Part shown: piece after piece, positions 6,635 through 12,280 of the stretch | How the letters are laid out: each line of letters begins with the position of its first letter | How positions within the stretch are numbered: position 1 is the first letter of the stretch | Assembly: GCA_007116995.1 (NCBI GenBank) | Contig: SKHL01000121.1 | Coordinates: 1 to 16,103, forward strand | DNA from: Limnochordia bacterium | GTDB taxonomy: Bacteria; Bacillota; Limnochordia; Darwinibacteriales; DTU012 | Length of the DNA stretch: 16,103 bases | Reading direction: 5' to 3' | The notes under the pieces: model-generated | Database searches by the model: none | Told to the model about the DNA's origin: nothing | Seen by the model: only the letters and a program-made list of their open reading frames with translations | Program-made: the position numbers and the translations under genes

Positions 6635-7807
6635 ATGTATTCAGAATTAAATCCGACACAACGCATTCTTATGGGACCTGGGCCGTCCGATGTGGCTCCA
6701 ACAGTGCTGAGATCCATGGCAACTCCATTATTGGGTCATTTAGATCCGCAGTTTCTTGGTGTGATGAATGATGTAATGGATATGTTGCGCCAAGTCTTTC
6801 AGACAGAAAATCAGCTAACAATACCCATGTCAGGAACCGGTAGTGCAGGTATGGAGACGGTCTTCGTTAATCTGATCGAGCCAGGGGATAAGGTGGTTGT
6901 AGGTGTCAAAGGATTATTTGGCCAACGAATGGTCGATGTTGCTAAGCGATGTGGTGCCGAGGTAATCACCGTTGAGGCTCCATGGGGTAGGGCCATCGAA
7001 CCTAGCCAAGTCAAGGCCGCACTTCAACAGCATCCTGGAGTTAAACTGGTAGCCTTAGTCCATGCAGAAACGTCTACCGGAGTTTTGCAGCCATTAGCCG
7101 AGATTTCCCAAATCGTTCATGAACACGAGGCCTTGTTGGTGGTCGATGCTGTCACCTCGTTAGCAGGAATCGAAGTAGGTATTGATAAAATTGGAATTGA
7201 TGCATGTTACAGCGGCACACAAAAGTGTCTTAGTGCACCTCCTGGACTGGCTCCGGTTACCTTTAACCAGAAGGCCGCTGCTGTGATCGCAAACAGGAAA
7301 CAACTAGTTCAAAGTTGGTATCTTGATCTTTCTATGATTCAGAACTACTGGGGAAATGAACGCTTGTATCATCATACGGCTCCCATCACAATGAATTATG
7401 CCTTGCGAGAAACCTTGCGTTTAATCCTAGCGGAAGGTCTTGAGAATGTTTATGCTCGTCACTGGACGTTAGGAGGCGCACTACAAAAAGGGTTAGAGGG
7501 CATGGGCTTAAAACTCTTAGTAGATAAGGATATCCGGCTACCTGAGTTAACCGCTGTTACCATTCCTGATTATGTTGATGATGCTACTGTACGTAAGCAG
7601 CTACTTGCGCAGTATGGGATTGAAATAGGTGGTGGATTAGGTGCATTTAAAGGTAAGGTATGGCGAGTGGGATTAATGGGTTATTCTTGTAATCAGCGGA
7701 ATGTTGTTTTGTTCTTATCTGCGTTGGAAAGTGTGTTAAAAACCAATGGTTACCAAGCGCCGGTAGGTGCTGGAGTAGCAGCAGCGATGGAGAACCTTCA
7801 AAAGTAG
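6635..7807 (+). CDS. Serine/alanine-glyoxylate aminotransferase family protein (class V, PLP)
   Basis: This is a fold-type I PLP enzyme of the class V family that includes serine-glyoxylate, alanine-glyoxylate and serine-pyruvate aminotransferases. The N-terminal MGPGPSDVAP signature, SGTGSAGMET (66-75), the PLP-contacting Asp171 in VVDAVTSL, and the PLP lysine Lys197 in YSGTQKCL are present. The C-terminal WRVGLMGYSC closes the small domain. Length is 390 residues, as expected. It probably exchanges amino groups between serine or alanine and glyoxylate or pyruvate in the cytosol. The exact donor cannot be read. The start ATG follows TAGGAGATGA closely. It stands alone, with a strong terminator about 80 nt after the stop and no serA-like partner in the window. 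Confidence 0.88.
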   Translation: MYSELNPTQRILMGPGPSDVAPTVLRSMATPLLGHLDPQFLGVMNDVMDMLRQVFQTENQLTIPMSGTGSAGMETVFVNLIEPGDKVVVGVKGLFGQRMVDVAKRCGAEVITVEAPWGRAIEPSQVKAALQQHPGVKLVALVHAETSTGVLQPLAEISQIVHEHEALLVVDAVTSLAGIEVGIDKIGIDACYSGTQKCLSAPPGLAPVTFNQKAAAVIANRKQLVQSWYLDLSMIQNYWGNERLYHHTAPITMNYALRETLRLILAEGLENVYARHWTLGGALQKGLEGMGLKLLVDKDIRLPELTAVTIPDYVDDATVRKQLLAQYGIEIGGGLGAFKGKVWRVGLMGYSCNQRNVVLFLSALESVLKTNGYQAPVGAGVAAAMENLQK

Positions 7808-7886
7808 ATGATACATGTTATTTTTTCGTTAATAGAGAGTGATTTTGCTACTAAATCCGCTTATTATGGGGAACTATGCCATCAAG

Positions 7887-7914
7887 AAAAACCTTGCTTC
7901 CGCAAGGTTTTTTT
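7887..7914 (+). terminator. Intrinsic terminator of the aminotransferase gene
   Basis: A perfect 11 bp stem, AAAAACCTTGC (7887-7897) with GCAAGGTTTTT (7902-7912), closes a TTCC tetraloop and runs into a continuous seven-T tract (7908-7914). It lies 80 nt after the stop codon. The A-run on the left arm means it could also stop transcription coming from the right. Confidence 0.92.
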
Positions 7915-7920
7915 AGGATG

Positions 7921-7948
7921 TAGTGTTGGGTTGAGTTATGCAACACTA
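7921..7948. repeat. Perfect 8 bp inverted repeat between two terminators
   Basis: TAGTGTTG (7921-7928) and CAACACTA (7941-7948) are exact reverse complements with a 12 nt loop. No T-tract follows. It sits 6 nt after the main terminator and 20 nt before a second terminator-like hairpin. It may be a protein-binding dyad or a hairpin in an untranslated RNA. Confidence 0.45.
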
Positions 7949-7968
7949 GTGAAAATAGATAGATCAGG

Positions 7969-8005
7969 ATAGACCTTATAGCTTTATGGCTAAGTCTATT
8001 TTTTT
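7969..8005 (+). terminator. Second terminator-like hairpin
   Basis: ATAGAC pairs with GTCTAT, then TTA with TAA and AGC with GCT, the left arm carrying two single-base bulges (left arm 7969-7982, right arm 7989-7999). Seven T follow directly (7999-8005). It looks like a backup terminator for the aminotransferase transcript. It could also be an attenuator of the oxidoreductase gene that begins at 8133, if a promoter lies upstream of it. Confidence 0.6.
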
Positions 8006-8132
8006 GCAGGCAAATCCAAATTGTAGAGCGAATAAGGTAATGTGGAGAGACTATAGTTAGTAGTAATCCTTATGGTACGAATGTAGAATGTGGGGTAACC
8101 CATTTATGAAAATGAGAAATGGATGGTGACAA

Positions 8133-9452
8133 ATGGAACGGTATAGATTTAACTACCGAAGTTTTTCCGATTTAGAGCAGGACATAGTTAAGCTTGGGCT
8201 GGATCTTCCTTTAGAGTCGGACTTAAGTGTTTTGCAGGAAGCAGTTTCAGTTGGAGATGGACAGATCCCCAATCGTTTGGCGATTCAGCCCATGGAAGGG
8301 TGTGATAGTCTTCCTGATGGTAGTCCTAGTGAGTTAACAGAACGACGATATATCCGATATGCCCAGGGTGGCTGCGGTTTGATCTGGTTTGAGGCCGTAG
8401 CTGTAAGTAATAAGGGTCGGGGTAAGCCTAGCCAATTACATATACATGAGAGCACTCTTAATGCCTTTACCCAACTAGTGGATAAAACTAGGAACGTAGC
8501 AATGGAGACCAACGGAATAAACCCATATCTCGTCTTGCAGCTCACCCACGCAGGTCGGTATGGTAACAATAAGATTATTGTAGTGCACGAAGAAGAGCTA
8601 GACCGCAAAGCTAAGGTGGATCCTGACAAGGCTATAGTTACGGATGAAGAGCTATTGGAATTTGAAGATGATATGGTGAAAGCCGCGCTTTTAGCGAAGC
8701 AAGCGGGGTTTGATGCGGTGGACATAAAAAGCTGCCATCGCTATTTAATTAGTGAAAATCTTGGTGCCCATACTCGATCCGGGCAATTTGGGGGAAGCTA
8801 TCAAAATCGGACACGACTAGTAAAGAACATCATTCGTAAGATTAAGGATCAACAGATTGATATTGAAGTCACAGTTAGGCTTAACAGCTATGATGCGGTA
8901 AACTATCCCTATGGTTGGGGAACCGATGTTCAAGGCCATATTGATCTGACAGAGCCTAAACAGTTGGTAGCGGAATTACACAACCTAGGACTATCCATGA
9001 TCAATATTACTGCAAGTACACCCTATTTAGCGCCCCACCTATCGCGGCCCTATGACCAACCAACGAAGCGGGGATATCCAGCACCAGAACATCCACTAAT
9101 TGGTGTAAATCGAATGATCCATTTAGCCAGAGAGCTTCAAGAAGTGGTACCTGACATGGTTATAGTCGGTACTGGCTACAGCTGGTTGCGGCATTATGCG
9201 CCGCAAGTGGCCGCTGGAGTTGCAAAGGCTGGTTGGGCAAAAGTACTTGGGTTTGGTCGGCAGGCCTTTGCCTATCCAGATTTTGCCAATGATATTATTA
9301 ATCAGGGTGAGATGGTAGGGAAAAAGGTATGTGTTAGTTGTAGTAAATGTTCGGAACTGAAAGCAGCTGCGCGATTAACTGGGTGTGTAGTTCGGGACAA
9401 TCAAGTCTATGTCCCGCCTTATGTTCAATTAATTAAAGAGATGAATGTATAG
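8133..9452 (+). CDS. NADH:flavin oxidoreductase, Old Yellow Enzyme family, with C-terminal Cys cluster
   Basis: This is an FMN-binding TIM-barrel oxidoreductase that reduces activated C=C bonds or related substrates. Visible family elements are IPNRLAIQPMEGCD (45-58), the QLTHAGRYG flavin segment (136-144), the active-site region KSCHRYLISENLG (199-211), GQFGGSYQNRTR (217-228), and a C-terminal VIVGTGYSW phosphate-binding strand. About 30 extra residues precede the barrel. After the barrel come Cys400, 403, 406 and 418 (CX2CX2CX11C), resembling the [4Fe-4S] site of the 2,4-dienoyl-CoA reductase and trimethylamine dehydrogenase subfamily. The protein stops at 439 residues, so the FAD/NAD(P) domains of those enzymes are absent. 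The start ATG follows a modest GGATGGTGA. It is monocistronic. The substrate is unknown. Confidence 0.88.
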   Translation: MERYRFNYRSFSDLEQDIVKLGLDLPLESDLSVLQEAVSVGDGQIPNRLAIQPMEGCDSLPDGSPSELTERRYIRYAQGGCGLIWFEAVAVSNKGRGKPSQLHIHESTLNAFTQLVDKTRNVAMETNGINPYLVLQLTHAGRYGNNKIIVVHEEELDRKAKVDPDKAIVTDEELLEFEDDMVKAALLAKQAGFDAVDIKSCHRYLISENLGAHTRSGQFGGSYQNRTRLVKNIIRKIKDQQIDIEVTVRLNSYDAVNYPYGWGTDVQGHIDLTEPKQLVAELHNLGLSMINITASTPYLAPHLSRPYDQPTKRGYPAPEHPLIGVNRMIHLARELQEVVPDMVIVGTGYSWLRHYAPQVAAGVAKAGWAKVLGFGRQAFAYPDFANDIINQGEMVGKKVCVSCSKCSELKAAARLTGCVVRDNQVYVPPYVQLIKEMNV

Positions 9453-9571
9453 TACCATACCTTAAGGAGCTCCTGTGATATCAGAAAGTGTGAACACCAC
9501 AGAGAAATGCTGGGGCAGTACCTCGCTTATAGGGATATGGTGAATTTGTTACTTCCATTCTATTATATTTT

Positions 9572-9617
9572 GCCTAGGTGTATTTCCCTTTTCTGGGTTA
9601 CCTACTAGGCTTTTTTT
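9572..9617 (+). terminator. Probable intrinsic terminator after the flavin oxidoreductase
   Basis: GCCTAG (9572-9577) pairs with CTAGGC (9605-9610), with an inner CCC/GGG pair (9586-9588 and 9595-9597) and some mismatches between. A seven-T tract (9611-9617) follows at once. It lies 120 nt after the stop codon. The stem is imperfect but the U-tail and position fit. Confidence 0.7.
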
Positions 9618-10063
9618 AACATGCTCTAATAAAAAATGTAACGGAGTTATACTATGTTTATATTTGATAGCAGGATTTGACGATAAAGTATAGAAGGTAA
9701 CAGGGTATCAAAAAAGGCTATCTAGAAGAATCGGCTTCGTAGTGAATCTAATGATGGTGTCATAGTGAAAAAAATTTGTCTAAACTCCCTGGTAATATTG
9801 CAGATTCATTTTGTAAGAAAGGAGATTCGTAGGATATATTATTTATCCTTATTGTTTTTACCTTTTTTAGAAGGAATTAGTTAACTTTCGGTGAATTAAT
9901 CTTTTTAGTGTGCATCAAACCAAAATCGGACAAAGGGGGAATCCTATCAGTTTATGGGAAATCTGGTGGGCAACGTGCAGACTATTTGTATGATATATTG
10001 CACAAGATATCGTAGTTTTAGGTTTAAGGCAGATGGGTATTTGTCTAGTTAGGAGGGAATGAT
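9618..10063. other. Non-coding stretch upstream of the carbohydrate operon
   Basis: This stretch of about 450 bp should hold the promoter of the operon starting at 10064. A -10-like TATACT is at 9648-9653, but I see no good -35 partner. A TTGACG at 9677-9682 has no -10 at normal distance. A small hairpin AGGATA/TATCCT (9831-9836, 9844-9849) is followed by T-rich sequence. The strong ribosome binding site AGGAGGG is at 10051-10057. I recognise no known riboswitch core. I see no gene here other than the doubtful short frame at 9954-10052. Confidence 0.5.
9954..10052 (+). CDS. Doubtful short upstream frame (32 codons) before the NHL/Yip1 gene
   Basis: The frame runs from ATG at 9954 to TAG at 10050-10052, and the stop overlaps the AGGAGGG ribosome binding site of the next gene. 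A G-rich tract (9935-9939) lies about 14 nt upstream of the ATG, which is too far for a good site. The peptide has two cysteines and no recognisable motif. It is listed because its stop has the same placement as the one at 6589-6630. I consider chance more likely. Confidence 0.12.
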   Translation: MGNLVGNVQTICMIYCTRYRSFRFKADGYLSS

Positions 10064-12223
10064 TTGAAATTTAAGAATGGGATTACTATGGTACTATTTT
10101 TATTTGCTTTGTTATTTGCCATTAGTGCCAATCAAGCAGATGCAACAATGTATAGGAGTTATACCTATGATTTTTGGTCCGAATCAGTTCCAGCACCGGA
10201 TCCATATTTACCGACACAGGTGTTGCATGGTACAGATCTAGGTGTGGGAGAATTATCAAATCCGCAAGACTTACATGTAGCTCCAGATAATACAGTTTAT
10301 ATTGTTGATTCCGGTAATAATCGAATTATTCGTACAGATGCGCAGTTTAATTTGATGGATGTCTACGAGGAATTTGAGCGAGACGGCCAGATGGATGGAT
10401 TTAATAATCCGCATGGTATTTTTGTGACCCCACAGGGTCATATGTTCATCGCTGACCGAGACAACCATCGGATCATTCGTTTAGACGAAGCTGGACAGTT
10501 TGTGATGGAAATCGGTGAACCGCAGTCAGACATAGAAGGTGCCTTTCCAGATCATTTCCGTTTTCGTGCTCGGAAGATTGCGGTTGACCAGGCCAATCGA
10601 ATCTATGTTATAGTAGAAGGTCTATTTGAAGGTCTGCTTGAGTTAGACATTGATGGGAATTTCAGGACTTTTATGGGAGCTCCTCGTGTGACTCCGAACG
10701 CAATAGATTACTTTTGGAGTCAAATCGCATCCGATGCTCAACGGCAACGAATGTCGTTATTCTTACCAACAGAATATAGTAATATGGATCTAGATCGCCG
10801 TGGGTTCATATACACTACAGTATCTGGTGGTCAGATTTCGGTAGATCAACGAATTCGCCGCTTAAACCCATCAGGTGGGGATGTCCTACGGCGTGAAGGT
10901 AATTTTGCTCCTATGGGTGATGTCCGGGTTCCTGCTTGGGGTACCCAGATCACTGGTCCTTCCGTATTGGTGGATATAGTGAATCGCCAAGAGGGTATGT
11001 ATAGTGTCCTTGACCGCCGTCGTGGTAGAGTATTTACCTATGATACCAATGGAAACTTATTGTATATCTTTGGTGGTATCGGACAAGGTGTTGGATTATC
11101 AATAAGTCCAACAGCTCTAGGAGCCCTTGATGATCAATTATTAATTCTTGATAACAGGACCAATCGAATAACTATCTTTAATCCGACAGAATATGCCTTA
11201 TTAATTCATTCTGCTATCGCTTACTACAATCTTGGTCGATATGATGAGTCTACGGCCTTATGGGAAGAAGTGTTAGCGCGTAACGCTAACTATGAGCTAG
11301 CCTACACGGGTATTGGCCATTCCTTGTTCTTACAATGGCGTTATGAAGAGGCTATGCAGTACTTTAGACTTGGGAATAACCGCCATGGTTACTCTAGGGC
11401 CTATGATCGCTATCGTCGAGAGCTAATTGGGGATAATTTCGGAGCGATAATGACTTCCCTACTGCTGATTGTTCTTGGAATCTACTTCTATTCCAAGTTT
11501 AACCTAGGTGCCAAATTACACAAGCGATGGAGTAATACGGAAGTCGCCGCTACAATTGCTAGTGATCGCGTACAGCAAAATCGAATATTTGCTTATCTGA
11601 GAGATACAGGACGCTCTCTCTGGTATTCCCTTCATGTTATATTCCATCCATACGATGGCTTTTGGGATTTGAAGTTTGAAAAACGAGGGACCGTTTCCGG
11701 AGCTACATTTCTATTATTTATGGTGATTATCTCCTTTGTGTTTAATCGTCAATATGCCGGGTTTATTTTCAATTACAACCGGGCCGATCATCTAAATATA
11801 GTTGTAGAAATCACCAGTATTGTTCTGCCCTTTATGTTATGGTGTATGGTTAACTGGGGATTGACCACGTTGATGGATGGTAAGGGTACGATTAAAGATA
11901 TATATTTAGCTACCGCATATGCTCTTACCCCGTTAATTATCATCAACATCCCGGTGACGGTATTGAGTAACTATATGACTGCACCAGAAGGTACTTTTTA
12001 TTACTTCTTCTTGTCAGTATCAGTATTTTGGTCAGGAGCATTACTGTTCTTAGGCACCATGATTACTCATGATTATGATATGACAAAAACGATGTTAACC
12101 AGTATTGCCATTATCGTTGGAATGGGTACGGTTCTCTTTGTGGGCCTGTTATTCTTTAACGTACTCGATAGAATGCTACGGTTTGTTCAGGAGTTATATA
12201 CAGAATTTGCCTTTAGGCTATGA
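10064..12223 (+). CDS. Exported NHL-repeat/TPR protein with C-terminal Yip1-type membrane domain
   Basis: A 719-residue multidomain envelope protein. Residues 1-27 form a signal peptide, with hydrophobic core VLFLFALLFAI and a likely cut after ADA. NHL beta-propeller repeats follow from about 60 to 370, clearest at 66-94 (NPQDLHVAPDNTVYIVDSG) and 114-142 (NPHGIFVTPQG, IADRDNHRI). A TPR-like helical part covers about 380-440 (AYYNLGRYDESTALWEEVL). A membrane helix is near 461-479, then about five more from 547 to 701 in a Yip1-like domain beginning WYSLHVIFHPYDGFWDLKFEKRG. The propeller would face outside. The start is TTG at 10064, 6 nt after AGGAGGG. It is first in an operon with DUF5696 and ABC permease genes, which suggests a glycan-related role. 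Its biochemical function is unknown. Confidence 0.82.
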   Translation: MKFKNGITMVLFLFALLFAISANQADATMYRSYTYDFWSESVPAPDPYLPTQVLHGTDLGVGELSNPQDLHVAPDNTVYIVDSGNNRIIRTDAQFNLMDVYEEFERDGQMDGFNNPHGIFVTPQGHMFIADRDNHRIIRLDEAGQFVMEIGEPQSDIEGAFPDHFRFRARKIAVDQANRIYVIVEGLFEGLLELDIDGNFRTFMGAPRVTPNAIDYFWSQIASDAQRQRMSLFLPTEYSNMDLDRRGFIYTTVSGGQISVDQRIRRLNPSGGDVLRREGNFAPMGDVRVPAWGTQITGPSVLVDIVNRQEGMYSVLDRRRGRVFTYDTNGNLLYIFGGIGQGVGLSISPTALGALDDQLLILDNRTNRITIFNPTEYALLIHSAIAYYNLGRYDESTALWEEVLARNANYELAYTGIGHSLFLQWRYEEAMQYFRLGNNRHGYSRAYDRYRRELIGDNFGAIMTSLLLIVLGIYFYSKFNLGAKLHKRWSNTEVAATIASDRVQQNRIFAYLRDTGRSLWYSLHVIFHPYDGFWDLKFEKRGTVSGATFLLFMVIISFVFNRQYAGFIFNYNRADHLNIVVEITSIVLPFMLWCMVNWGLTTLMDGKGTIKDIYLATAYALTPLIIINIPVTVLSNYMTAPEGTFYYFFLSVSVFWSGALLFLGTMITHDYDMTKTMLTSIAIIVGMGTVLFVGLLFFNVLDRMLRFVQELYTEFAFRL

Positions 12224-12280
12224 CGATTGAACCGATGGACACAGTGTTCTGTTTCATTATGACAAAGGGAGAGATTGATA

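Noticed and set aside
8106..8129. Seven-codon frame ending just before the oxidoreductase start
   Set aside because: It resembles the leader frame at 6589, but only a weak GGGG lies 10 nt upstream and the TGA is simply part of the GGTGA ribosome binding sequence. Likely chance.
8285..8725. 146-codon open frame on the minus strand inside the flavin oxidoreductase gene
   Set aside because: The opposite strand encodes a well-conserved protein through the whole stretch, and the antisense product is a low-complexity serine-rich sequence typical of a shadow frame.
9465..9474. AGGAGCTCCT palindrome after the oxidoreductase gene
   Set aside because: It is a self-complementary 10-mer without loop or T-tract, and a single short palindrome at this size is expected by chance.
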